A stretch of DNA of 64,000 nucleotides, from positions 186,001 through 250,000 of the forward strand of contig JADKHX010000003.1 of assembly GCA_016721505.1 (NCBI GenBank). The letters run 5' to 3'. The translations under genes and the position numbers were made by a program. The stretch is from Rhodocyclaceae bacterium. GTDB lineage: Bacteria > Pseudomonadota > Gammaproteobacteria > Burkholderiales > Rhodocyclaceae. The notes below the pieces were generated by a model, which did no database searches, was not told the DNA's origin, and saw only the letters and a program-made list of their open reading frames with translations. Each line of letters opens with the position of its first letter. The first letter of the stretch is position 1. This document shows positions 8,110 through 15,360 of this stretch, piece by piece.

Positions 8110-9288
8110 ATGTCAAGCGACTTTCTCTTTACCTCGGAATCTGTCTCGGAAGGTCATCCCGACAAGGTTTCCGATCAGATTTCTGATGCGATCCTCGACG
8201 CCATTTTCAAGCAGGATCCACACTCGCGCGTTGCCGCTGAAACCCTTTGCAATACAGGTCTCGTAGTACTGGCGGGTGAAATTACAACCAACGCGCACGT
8301 CGACTACATTCAGGTCGCCCGCGACACTATCAAACGTATCGGCTATGACAATACCGAATACGGCATCGATTACAAGGGCTGCGCCGTGCTGGTGGCCTAT
8401 GACAAGCAAAGCAACGATATCGCCCAGGGCGTCGATCACGCCAGCGACGATCACCTCAACACCGGTGCTGGCGATCAGGGTTTGATGTTCGGTTACGCCT
8501 GTAACGAAACGCCAAGTTTGATGCCAGCACCGATTTATTACGCCCACCGTTTGGTTGAACGGCAGGCGATGTTACGTCGCGATGGCCGCTTGCCGTTTTT
8601 GCGTCCCGATGCCAAGAGTCAGGTGACGATGCGCTATGTTGATGGCGTTCCGCACAGCATAGACACGGTGGTGTTGTCTACCCAACACAGCCCTGAGCAA
8701 AGTGACGGCCTGCATATGAAGGCGTCCTTTATTGAAGCGGTGATTGAAGAGATCATCAAACCGGTACTGCCCAAAGAGTGGATACAGAACACTCGTTACC
8801 TGGTGAACCCGACCGGTCGCTTTGTCATCGGCGGTCCGCAAGGAGACTGCGGCTTGACCGGCCGAAAAATCATTGTTGATACCTACGGTGGCGCCTGCCC
8901 GCATGGTGGCGGCGCGTTTTCCGGAAAAGACCCAACTAAAGTCGATCGCTCAGCAGCCTATGCCGCACGTTATGTGGCAAAGAACATCGTTGCCGCTGGC
9001 ATCGCGCGCCAGTGCCAGATTCAAGTTGCTTACGCGATCGGTGTTGCCAAACCGATGAACATTACGGTTTACACCGAAGGTACCGGTGTCATTCCCGATG
9101 AAAAAATCGCCCAGTTGATCGAGCGACATTTTGATCTTCGACCCAAGGGCATCATTCAGATGCTTGACCTGTTGCGCCCAATCTACGAAAAGACAGCGGC
9201 CTACGGACACTTTGGCCGTGACGAGCCTGAGTTCACTTGGGAAAACATCGATAAAGCGGCGATTCTTCGCGAAGAAGCAGGGCTTTAA
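8110..9288 (+). CDS. metK: S-adenosylmethionine synthetase
   Basis: MetK makes S-adenosylmethionine from methionine and ATP in the cytosol. The protein (392 residues, normal) shows FTSESVSEGHPDKVSDQ (His and Asp of the active site), GAGDQGLMFGYA (methionine loop), PTGRFVIGGPQGDCGLTGRK (ATP/Mg site) and GGGAFSGKDPTKVDRSAAY. I choose ATG 8110, which has GGAG six bases upstream, over the upstream TTG at 8098. With ahcY and metF nearby it forms a methionine/one-carbon block. The 268-base gap upstream to ribBX is divergent; it holds a TACAAT (7944-7949) that may be a -10 box, with no clear -35. Confidence 0.98.
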   Translation: MSSDFLFTSESVSEGHPDKVSDQISDAILDAIFKQDPHSRVAAETLCNTGLVVLAGEITTNAHVDYIQVARDTIKRIGYDNTEYGIDYKGCAVLVAYDKQSNDIAQGVDHASDDHLNTGAGDQGLMFGYACNETPSLMPAPIYYAHRLVERQAMLRRDGRLPFLRPDAKSQVTMRYVDGVPHSIDTVVLSTQHSPEQSDGLHMKASFIEAVIEEIIKPVLPKEWIQNTRYLVNPTGRFVIGGPQGDCGLTGRKIIVDTYGGACPHGGGAFSGKDPTKVDRSAAYAARYVAKNIVAAGIARQCQIQVAYAIGVAKPMNITVYTEGTGVIPDEKIAQLIERHFDLRPKGIIQMLDLLRPIYEKTAAYGHFGRDEPEFTWENIDKAAILREEAGL

Positions 9289-9297
9289 TTTACGACT

Positions 9298-9681
9298 ATG
9301 CAAGATTTGGCCAAAAACGTTTTAGGTACGGTGTTGCAGTCGTGCAGCACCGATCCGATGACCGGCTTTTTGCGTAACGGATGCTGCCAAGTGACCGAAG
9401 AAGATATCGGCCATCATGGCGTGTGCGTGCGCTTGACGGCAGAATTTTTGGCCTTCTCCAAATCGCGTGGCAATGATTTGTCGACGCCACGGCCTGAATA
9501 TAATTTCGACGGACTGCGCCCGGGCCAACAGTGGTGCCTGTGCACTGCACGCTGGCAGGAAGCCTTCGAAGCAGGTTGCGCGCCAAAAGTCGTGTTGGCC
9601 GCAACCTCATCCGCCGCGCTGGAAATTGTGCGTTTGCAGGATTTGCAAAAATACGCGGTTGATCATACTGATCAGAACTAG
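9298..9681 (+). CDS. DUF2237 family protein
   Basis: A 127-residue soluble protein of a widespread but uncharacterised family. Hallmarks are NVLGTVLQSCSTDPMTGFLRNGCC, the CVRLTAEFLAFSKSRGNDLSTP stretch and WCLCTARWQEAFEAG, with several conserved cysteines that suggest metal or redox chemistry, though no activity is established that I know of. It starts 9 bases after the metK stop and is probably in the same transcript. No signal peptide or membrane segment is seen. Confidence 0.85.
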   Translation: MQDLAKNVLGTVLQSCSTDPMTGFLRNGCCQVTEEDIGHHGVCVRLTAEFLAFSKSRGNDLSTPRPEYNFDGLRPGQQWCLCTARWQEAFEAGCAPKVVLAATSSAALEIVRLQDLQKYAVDHTDQN

Positions 9682-9692
9682 ATTGAAAGCCC

Positions 9693-9716
9693 AACGGCGT
9701 ATTGCCAGCACCAACT
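9693..9716 (+). repeat. Dispersed element, copy 4 (intergenic)
   Basis: AACGGCGTATTGCCAGCACC followed by AACT lies between the DUF2237 gene and the glutathione peroxidase gene, 18 bases before the latter's ATG. It is a slightly diverged copy (TATTG for TGTCA). If translation began at the TTG at 9702 it would add MPAPT to the peroxidase, but a good ribosome site favours the later ATG. Confidence 0.7.
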
Positions 9717-9734
9717 CATGAAAAGGGACATCCG

Positions 9735-10220
9735 ATGAGCAGTTTCTATGATTTATCAGCGCAACGCCTAGATGGTAGCGCGCAACCGATGGCCGACTTG
9801 AAAGGCAAAGTGGTTTTGGTCGTAAACGTCGCCAGCAAATGCGGCTTCACGCCGCAATACACAGGGCTAGAGGCACTGTGGCAGAAATATCACGACAAAG
9901 GTCTGGTGATTTTAGGTTTTCCGTGCAACCAATTCGGCCATCAAGAGCCGGGCGACGCAGAAGAAATCGGCAAGTTTTGCAGCCTGACTTACGACGTAAC
10001 TTTTCCGATGTTTGCCAAAGTCGATGTCAATGGCGCGAGCGCGCATCCGGTATACCAACACCTGAAATCAGCAGCGCCCGGCGTTTTAGGTACCGAGGGC
10101 GTGAAGTGGAATTTCACTAAATTCTTGGTCGACAAAAACGGCAAAGTCGTTGACCGCTTCGCGCCGACGGTGAAACCTGAGGATTTGGAAAAAGATATCG
10201 AGCGATTGCTCAAGGCTTGA
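9735..10220 (+). CDS. Glutathione peroxidase family thiol peroxidase
   Basis: The protein reduces hydrogen or lipid peroxides, in bacteria usually with thioredoxin rather than glutathione. Evidence: 161 residues, NVASKCGFTPQYTGLEALW with the peroxidatic Cys36 (cysteine, not selenocysteine), GFPCNQFGHQEPGDAEEI, and KWNFTKFLVDKNGKVV with the catalytic Trp-Asn pair. The start at 9735 follows an AAAAGGGA site; upstream open codons come from the repeat. A strong hairpin terminator follows the gene. The family is sure; the in vivo reductant is not. Confidence 0.93.
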   Translation: MSSFYDLSAQRLDGSAQPMADLKGKVVLVVNVASKCGFTPQYTGLEALWQKYHDKGLVILGFPCNQFGHQEPGDAEEIGKFCSLTYDVTFPMFAKVDVNGASAHPVYQHLKSAAPGVLGTEGVKWNFTKFLVDKNGKVVDRFAPTVKPEDLEKDIERLLKA

Positions 10221-10243
10221 AGTATTTAAGCCTTGTAAAACAA

Positions 10244-10274
10244 GATTGTGCTTGAGCGGGACTCAAGCACAATC
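10244..10274. terminator. Bidirectional intrinsic terminator between glutathione peroxidase and the winged-helix gene
   Basis: A perfect 13-bp stem GATTGTGCTTGAG/CTCAAGCACAATC with a 5-base loop. GGTTTT follows on the plus strand and CTTGTTTT on the minus strand, so it can end both convergent transcripts. Confidence 0.8.
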
Positions 10275-10278
10275 GGTT

Positions 10279-10524
10279 TTAGCTCGACGCGCCCGGCTTA
10301 CGCCCAGGGCTAGTCGGCGGAATCAGTCCGGCGACACGGCACAAAATGCCTTCGAATTTTTCATCGCCATTAAATCGGGTGACTGAACACTTGGTGACTT
10401 CACCGCGTGCCGACATGTCGGTGATCGAACGGCGAACCTTGGTCAAGGGAATGCCCGTCGCTTCGGCGATTTCAGAATCCAAGCGTTGGCCGTATTTTTT
10501 AAGATATTGCATGATTTCTTGCAT
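10279..10524 (-). CDS. Small winged-helix DNA-binding protein
   Basis: I start this at ATG 10524, giving 81 residues (MQEIMQYLKKYGQRLDSEI...). It reads as one winged helix-turn-helix: DSEIAEATGIPLTKVRRSI is the HTH, followed by a two-strand wing (GEVTKCSVTRFNGDEKFEGILCR) and a Pro/Gly-rich tail ending PGRKPGASS. A longer frame to 10617 is open but crosses a hairpin next to tRNA-fMet and is not believable. Related small proteins occur in other betaproteobacteria without a known target. It lies downstream of tRNA-fMet on the same strand. Confidence 0.7.
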   Translation of the reverse strand: MQEIMQYLKKYGQRLDSEIAEATGIPLTKVRRSITDMSARGEVTKCSVTRFNGDEKFEGILCRVAGLIPPTSPGRKPGASS

Positions 10525-10586
10525 TAGTTTTACCCCGCTGGTATGGACCAAAAAGCCCTTACACTTACTTGTGTTGCCAGAAGCTA

Positions 10587-10624
10587 CAAGGGCTTGGCTA
10601 TGGGTTAAACCAGCCAAGCCCTTG
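10587..10624. terminator. Perfect 13-bp hairpin at the 3' end of tRNA-fMet
   Basis: Arms CAAGGGCTTGGCT (10587-10599) and AGCCAAGCCCTTG (10612-10624) with a 12-base loop lie 7 bases past the tRNA. There is no long T run on the minus strand, so it may act in 3' processing or as a partial terminator before the winged-helix gene. Confidence 0.55.
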
Positions 10625-10631
10625 TATTTAT

Positions 10632-10708
10632 TGGTTGCGGGGACAGGATTTGAACCTGTGACCTTCGGGTTATGAGCCCGACGAGCTGCCAGACTGCTCC
10701 ACCCCGCG
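10632..10708 (-). tRNA. Initiator tRNA-Met (CAT)
   Basis: A 77-base cloverleaf with encoded CCA on the minus strand. It starts CGCGGGG and ends CCCCGCAACCA, so position 1 is C opposite A72, the unpaired end that marks the initiator tRNA. The anticodon arm reads GTCGGGCTCATAACCCGA, with the three G-C pairs typical of tRNA-fMet. Confidence 0.96.
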
Positions 10709-10721
10709 TCAGAGAGGGGCG

Positions 10722-10751
10722 ATTATCCATCATTTTGCGGCGGTGCGTCAA
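10722..10751 (-). promoter_or_regulatory. Sigma-70 promoter of tRNA-fMet
   Basis: On the minus strand TTGACG (10746-10751) and GATAAT (10722-10727) are 18 bases apart and end 13 bases before the tRNA 5' end, an excellent stable-RNA promoter. It faces away from, and partly overlaps, the ahcY promoter. Confidence 0.75.
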
Positions 10752-10770
10752 CGACTATCGGTAAATTAGC

Positions 10771-10776
10771 TATAAT
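10771..10776 (+). promoter_or_regulatory. -10 box of the ahcY promoter
   Basis: A perfect TATAAT ending seven bases before the riboswitch begins. The matching -35 position (TCAACG around 10748-10753) is poor and lies under the divergent tRNA promoter, so the two promoters may compete or share an activator. Confidence 0.6.
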
Positions 10777-10783
10777 GGCCACT

Positions 10784-10878
10784 GCTCGAGGGGCGCTGCA
10801 AGGTAGGTAATTCATTTATCTCCCCAGGCTCGAGCTCATTTGGAACGGCGCTCACCAACCTGAACCGGGTGCGGTGAG
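10784..10878 (+). promoter_or_regulatory. S-adenosylhomocysteine (SAH) riboswitch upstream of ahcY
   Basis: The leader shows the conserved SAH aptamer blocks in order: CTCGAGGGGCGCTGCAAGG (10785-10803), CCAGGCTCGAG (10824-10834) and GGAACGGCGCTCACC (10842-10856). GGGCGC can pair with GCGCTC and CTCGAG with CTCGAG. Behind it, GGTGAG (10873-10878) can pair with CTCACC (10851-10856), which would disrupt the aptamer stem and is a plausible expression switch. SAH riboswitches turn on SAH recycling when the toxic by-product builds up, which fits the ahcY-metF genes downstream. Confidence 0.9.
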
Positions 10879-10929
10879 TTTGCATAGTGCAAGACACATC
10901 GCCCTCGGTCACAGTTCTAGGAGCATTAA

Positions 10930-12351
10930 ATGAACGCCGTGACTGACATTGTTACCAAACCCCACGACTACGCAATTGCCGACATCAGCTTGGCTGCCTG
11001 GGGTCGTAAAGAAATCCGTATTGCCGAAACTGAAATGCCCGGTCTGATGGCCATCCGCGAGGAGTTTGCTGCTGCGCAATCACTCAAGGGCGCGCGCATC
11101 ACAGGCTCGTTGCACATGACGATTCAAACCGCCGTGTTGATCGAAACGCTGCAAGCCTTGGGCGCCGAAGTTCGCTGGGCTTCGTGCAACATTTTCTCGA
11201 CTCAGGACCACGCAGCCGCCGCGATTGCCGCCACTGGCACTGCCGTATTCGCGGTCAAGGGTGAGTCTTTGGAAGATTACTGGGATTACACCCACCGCAT
11301 TTTTGAGTGGAGCGACGGTGGCTATTCCAACATGATTCTGGACGATGGCGGTGACGCAACTTTGCTGCTGCATTTGGGCGCCAAGGCAGAAAAGGACATC
11401 AAAGCATTAGGCGTTGCCAGTTCCGAAGAAGAGCGGATTCTGTTTGCCGCGATCAAGGCCAAAATCGCTGTCGACCCGACCTGGTACTCGACGCGTCTGG
11501 CGCAGATCAAAGGCGTGACGGAAGAGACCACTACCGGCGTGCATCGTCTGTACAAAATGCACGAGCGCGGTGAGCTCAAGTTCCCTGCCATCAACGTCAA
11601 TGATTCAGTGACCAAATCCAAGTTTGACAATCTATACGGTTGCCGTGAGTCCTTGGTCGACGCCATCAAACGCGCGACCGATGTCATGATTGCCGGCAAA
11701 GTTGCCTTGATCGCCGGTTATGGCGACGTCGGCAAAGGTTCGGCGCAGGCCATGCGCGCGCTGTCGGCGCAAGTCTGGGTAACCGAGATTGATCCGATCT
11801 GCGCCTTGCAGGCGGCGATGGAAGGTTTCCGTGTGGTCACCATGGAATATGCGGCCGACAAAGCCGATATTTTCGTAACCTGCACCGGTAATTACCATGT
11901 CATTACGCATGACCACATGGCGAAAATGAAGGATCAAGCCATCGTCTGCAACATCGGCCATTTCGACAATGAAATCGATGTCGCCTCAATCGAAAAATAC
12001 GAGTGGGACGAAATCAAGCCGCAAGTCGACCACGTGATTTTCCCTGATGGTAAGCGGATCATCCTGCTGGCTAAAGGACGTCTGGTGAATCTGGGTTGTG
12101 GCACCGGTCATCCGAGCTATGTGATGAGTTCAAGCTTCGCCAATCAGACGATTGCGCAGATCGAATTGTTCAATCGCACGGCGGATTACCCGGTCGGTGT
12201 GTATGTGTTGCCCAAGCATCTGGACGAGAAGGTTGCGCGTTTGCAGTTGAAGAAGCTCAATGCCCAATTGTCTGAGTTGACGGAAGAGCAAGCCAACTAC
12301 ATCGGGGTGGCCAAAACCGGTCCGTACAAGGCCAATCAATATCGCTATTGA
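10930..12351 (+). CDS. ahcY: S-adenosylhomocysteine hydrolase
   Basis: AhcY splits S-adenosylhomocysteine to homocysteine and adenosine, using bound NAD+. The 473 residues show the family layout: GSLHMTIQTAVLIETL and the WASCNIFSTQDHAAAA segment, the insertion typical of many bacterial forms, INVNDSVTKSKFDNLYGCRESL, the Rossmann motif AGYGDVGKGSAQAM, and the C-terminal KANQYRY with the catalytic-site Lys/Tyr. Start at ATG 10930 with AGGAG before it. It is controlled by the SAH riboswitch and followed by metF, so homocysteine can be remethylated. Confidence 0.98.
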   Translation: MNAVTDIVTKPHDYAIADISLAAWGRKEIRIAETEMPGLMAIREEFAAAQSLKGARITGSLHMTIQTAVLIETLQALGAEVRWASCNIFSTQDHAAAAIAATGTAVFAVKGESLEDYWDYTHRIFEWSDGGYSNMILDDGGDATLLLHLGAKAEKDIKALGVASSEEERILFAAIKAKIAVDPTWYSTRLAQIKGVTEETTTGVHRLYKMHERGELKFPAINVNDSVTKSKFDNLYGCRESLVDAIKRATDVMIAGKVALIAGYGDVGKGSAQAMRALSAQVWVTEIDPICALQAAMEGFRVVTMEYAADKADIFVTCTGNYHVITHDHMAKMKDQAIVCNIGHFDNEIDVASIEKYEWDEIKPQVDHVIFPDGKRIILLAKGRLVNLGCGTGHPSYVMSSSFANQTIAQIELFNRTADYPVGVYVLPKHLDEKVARLQLKKLNAQLSELTEEQANYIGVAKTGPYKANQYRY

Positions 12352-12354
12352 TTT

Positions 12355-12410
12355 TGTTGTGTCGGTCACCAGCACCAGCTTGTCTTTGGTGCTGGCCACA
12401 CGCTGTTAAC
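12355..12410. repeat. Dispersed element, copy 5: two opposed half copies forming a long hairpin
   Basis: Between ahcY and metF, GTGTCGGTCACCAGCACCAG is followed after a short gap by TGGTGCTGGCCACACGCTGT. CCAGCACCA (12369-12377) pairs with TGGTGCTGG (12387-12395). One arm carries the plus-strand core and the other the minus-strand core with its outer AACAGCGTGTGG, so this is a head-to-head or folded version of the element. It may also attenuate ahcY-metF transcription, although no T run follows. Confidence 0.65.
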
Positions 12411-12430
12411 TTATTACGCTGGGCCACACC

Positions 12431-13255
12431 ATGAGTTTTGAGCTGTCAATAGAATTTTTTCCGCCGCAAACCGACGAGGGAATGGCGAAACTGCGTGCGA
12501 CGCGGGACGAGCTGGCGATCCTCAAGCCGAGTTTTTTCTCGGTGACCTATGGTGCCGGTGGTTCAACCCGTGAGCGTACCTTTGCAGCGGTAATGGAAAT
12601 CCACAACGCCGGCTTGCCGGCCGCGCCGCATCTTTCCTGCATCGGGTCGACGCATGATGGCATCCGTTCTCTGCTCGACATCTACAGTGAGCACAATATC
12701 CAACGCATCGTCGCATTGCGTGGTGATTTGCCCTCCGGCATGGCTGATGCGGGAGAGTTCCGTTACGCCAATGAGCTAGTTGAATTTATTCGCGCCGAGA
12801 CTGGCGATCGCTTTCACATTGATGTCGCCGCTTACCCGGAGTGGCATCCGCAAGCACGCTCGCCACAACACGATTTGGAGAACTTCAAACGCAAGATCGA
12901 CGCTGGCGCAGATGGTGCGATTACTCAATATTTTTATTCCCCCGAAGCCTACGAGAATTTCGTAAATGCGGTTCGCGCAATGGGTGTGACAGTGCCTATC
13001 GTGCCGGGCATCATGCCGATCGTAGGCTTTAGCAAATTGGCGCGATTCTCAGATGCCTGTGGCGCAGAAATCCCGCGCTGGATGCGGCGCAAGCTCGAAA
13101 GCTACGGCGACGATACCGCCTCGATCCGCGCCTTCGGTCTAGATGTTGTTAGCGATTTGTGTGCCCGCTTGCTGGAAGGTGGCGCGCCTGGATTGCATTT
13201 CTATTCGATGAACCAGTCTGCGCTGACGCTGGAGATTTGTAAGCGGCTTAAATAA
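12431..13255 (+). CDS. metF: 5,10-methylenetetrahydrofolate reductase
   Basis: MetF is an FAD enzyme that makes 5-methyltetrahydrofolate, the methyl donor for remaking methionine. The 274-residue protein shows FELSIEFFPPQTDEG (catalytic Glu in the first strand), FFSVTYGAGGSTRERT, AAPHLSCIGST, RIVALRGDLP, FHIDVAAYPEWHPQA, GADGAITQYFYSPEAY and PIVPGIMPI, and ends LHFYSMNQSALTLEI. The length is slightly below the usual 280-300. It lies downstream of ahcY and is probably cotranscribed under the SAH riboswitch. Confidence 0.97.
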   Translation: MSFELSIEFFPPQTDEGMAKLRATRDELAILKPSFFSVTYGAGGSTRERTFAAVMEIHNAGLPAAPHLSCIGSTHDGIRSLLDIYSEHNIQRIVALRGDLPSGMADAGEFRYANELVEFIRAETGDRFHIDVAAYPEWHPQARSPQHDLENFKRKIDAGADGAITQYFYSPEAYENFVNAVRAMGVTVPIVPGIMPIVGFSKLARFSDACGAEIPRWMRRKLESYGDDTASIRAFGLDVVSDLCARLLEGGAPGLHFYSMNQSALTLEICKRLK

Positions 13256-13299
13256 GTCTGCCCGATGGGTTGGCGATCAAACCGCGGTTTTGCCAGCAG

Positions 13300-14187
13300 C
13301 TATTTGAACAAGCGCTCCTGAAGAAAGGCGACGAAGGTGGCGGTCTTGAGCGCCAGCCAGTCGCGCGCCGGGTACACCGCATAAATCGACGCACCCGGAC
13401 GCGGCGTGTACTCCGACATGACTTCCACCAGTTCGCCAGTGGCCAGTTCTTTCATCACCAGCAACTTATCCAATGCAGTGAGGCCTGCTCCGGCGCATAC
13501 CGCGGCTGCCAAGGCCATGCCGTTGTTGGTCTGAATCTTTCCGGATACACGCACCGCGATTTCAGTTCCGTCGTGGCTGAAATGCCAATCGTTGTAAACC
13601 GTCCCGCCGCGATTGAACACCGCACAATCGTGTCCGACTAAATCAGCCGGTGTTTTTGGTGTTCCGCGTCGCGCCAGATAGGCAGGCGAGGCCACCAGAA
13701 CGCGTTGGTTGTCGGCTAGTTTACGCGCCACCAGTGTTGAGTCTTCGAGATGCGAAACGCGAATGGCGAGGTCGATGTGTTCGCCGATGAGATCAACCAA
13801 GCGGTCTTCAACCATTAGGATTACCTCAATCTCCGGATACATGGCGGTGAAATCGACAATCAGTGGCACCAAGTGTCGCTGTCCCAGCGGCAAGGGACAG
13901 GCCACGCGCAGAATGCCCTTAACCTGTTGTTGAAATTGTCCGGTGACCTGCTCGATATTGGCCAAAGCACGGTCAATCTGCTGACTCTCGTGAAACACCA
14001 GCTCGCCGACCTCAGTCAACGTCAGCCGCCGTGTCGAGCGTTGGATCAGCCGCGTTCCCAGTTCCTCTTCCAAGCGACTCAATTGCCGCGACACGACCGA
14101 TTTCCCGCAGCCCAGGCGGGCGGCGGCTTTGCTGATGCTGCCAGCTTGAACAATGGCTGAAAAAATCGCTAGTCGTTGTGAGTTCAT
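13300..14187 (-). CDS. LysR-type transcriptional regulator
   Basis: A 295-residue DNA-binding regulator. Residues 1-60 are the LysR winged HTH (FSAIVQAGSISKAAARLGCGKSVVSRQLSRLEEELG); the rest is the periplasmic-binding-like effector domain. It is closest in look to the subgroup next to oxidoreductases. It is divergent from the dehydrogenase gene at 14316, the usual arrangement for control of the neighbour. The effector is unknown. Confidence 0.9.
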   Translation of the reverse strand: MNSQRLAIFSAIVQAGSISKAAARLGCGKSVVSRQLSRLEEELGTRLIQRSTRRLTLTEVGELVFHESQQIDRALANIEQVTGQFQQQVKGILRVACPLPLGQRHLVPLIVDFTAMYPEIEVILMVEDRLVDLIGEHIDLAIRVSHLEDSTLVARKLADNQRVLVASPAYLARRGTPKTPADLVGHDCAVFNRGGTVYNDWHFSHDGTEIAVRVSGKIQTNNGMALAAAVCAGAGLTALDKLLVMKELATGELVEVMSEYTPRPGASIYAVYPARDWLALKTATFVAFLQERLFK

Positions 14188-14202
14188 TGCGAAATCGTTC
14201 TA

Positions 14203-14223
14203 TTGTTGCTCTATAGGCAACAA
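14203..14223. promoter_or_regulatory. Candidate LysR operator in the divergent promoter region
   Basis: A perfect inverted repeat TTGTTGC-N7-GCAACAA lies 16 bases upstream of the lysR start and about 92 bases upstream of the dehydrogenase start. Its size and dyad fit the T-N11-A type site of LysR regulators. Confidence 0.5.
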
Positions 14224-14315
14224 AATAGTGCGTTTTAGTAGGCTAGTCAATCAACAAATGTAACTCTAGACTGCATCGCATGCTGCAATCACCAATCCAC
14301 TAAAGAGGAAACAAA

Positions 14316-15299
14316 ATGAAAATCATCCAGCACAATGAAATCGGTAGCCCCGCCAACGTATTGAAGGTCGTTACCCAAGCCGCACCGGCACTTGCAGCCG
14401 GTGAAGTCCGGGTCAAGATTCTGGCGACGCCAATCCATCCATCTAATCTGCTGCAAATTTCCGGGCACTATGGCGTTGCACCACAACTCCCGGCGATACC
14501 CGGCAGTGAAGGCGCCGGTCAGGTCGTCGAAGTTGCGCCGGATGTCACTCATCTAAAAGTCGGCCAGCGCGTTTTGGTGACTGGCGGCGGCACATGGCGG
14601 GACGAATTGACTGGCCCAGCAGCACGCTTCATTGCACTGCCGGACGTTGGTGATATCGAGCAACTATCGATGTTGACCGTCAATCCGCTGACGGCGCTGC
14701 TGATCCTCAACAACTTTGTCGCACTCAAGGCCGGCGATTGGATTGTGCAAAGCGCAGCGAATTCAGCGGTTGGTGAGTACATCATTCAATTGGCCAAACA
14801 AAGAAATGTGAAAACAATCAATATCGTGCGCCGCGCAGATCTTGCAGCCGGGCTCAAAGCACTGGGCGCCGATGCCGTGGTAGTCGACGGCGATGATCTC
14901 AAGGCGCAGATCAATGCGGTCACCGGTGGCGCACCAATTTCGCTCGCCATCGATTGCGTTGGCGGCGAGACGTTTTCGCGCATGGTTGATAGCCTGTCGT
15001 TTGGCGGAACGATTGTCGCCTATGGCGCGCTGTCCATGACACCGCCCAAATTGAATTCTGTTGCGGTGATTTTCAATGACGTGCGGGTACGCGGCTTCTG
15101 GTTGTCGAAATGGTTCGAGACCGCCAGCCAAGCTGACAAGGGCGCCGCCTTTGGACAGGTGATTCAGTTGATTGCCAGTGGCGCCTTGAAGGCAAAAATA
15201 GACGCGCGCTTTTCGCTGGATGAAATTGGTGCTGCCGTAGCGCGCGCCGCCGAATCCGGACGCGATGGAAAGGTCATTCTGATCCCAACTCCGGCGTAA
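14316..15299 (+). CDS. Zinc-independent MDR dehydrogenase, enoyl/quinone reductase-like
   Basis: A 327-residue medium-chain dehydrogenase/reductase. The N-terminal GroES-like part has PIHPSNLLQISGHYG and PAIPGSEGAGQVVEV; the cofactor part has the NADPH motif SAANSAVGEYIIQLA. Zinc ligand cysteines are absent, so it belongs with the 2-enoyl thioester reductase (mitochondrial ETR-like)/quinone oxidoreductase group. It probably reduces a C=C bond of an enal, enoyl thioester or quinone with NADPH. A good AGAGGAA site stands before the ATG. Likely regulated by the divergent LysR protein. The precise substrate cannot be read from the sequence. Confidence 0.88.
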   Translation: MKIIQHNEIGSPANVLKVVTQAAPALAAGEVRVKILATPIHPSNLLQISGHYGVAPQLPAIPGSEGAGQVVEVAPDVTHLKVGQRVLVTGGGTWRDELTGPAARFIALPDVGDIEQLSMLTVNPLTALLILNNFVALKAGDWIVQSAANSAVGEYIIQLAKQRNVKTINIVRRADLAAGLKALGADAVVVDGDDLKAQINAVTGGAPISLAIDCVGGETFSRMVDSLSFGGTIVAYGALSMTPPKLNSVAVIFNDVRVRGFWLSKWFETASQADKGAAFGQVIQLIASGALKAKIDARFSLDEIGAAVARAAESGRDGKVILIPTPA

Positions 15300-15360
15300 G
15301 CACTTGCCCGAAGCGAACCGTCAGTAGAACCCAAGCAGCCTAACTTTGAGGACTCAAACC

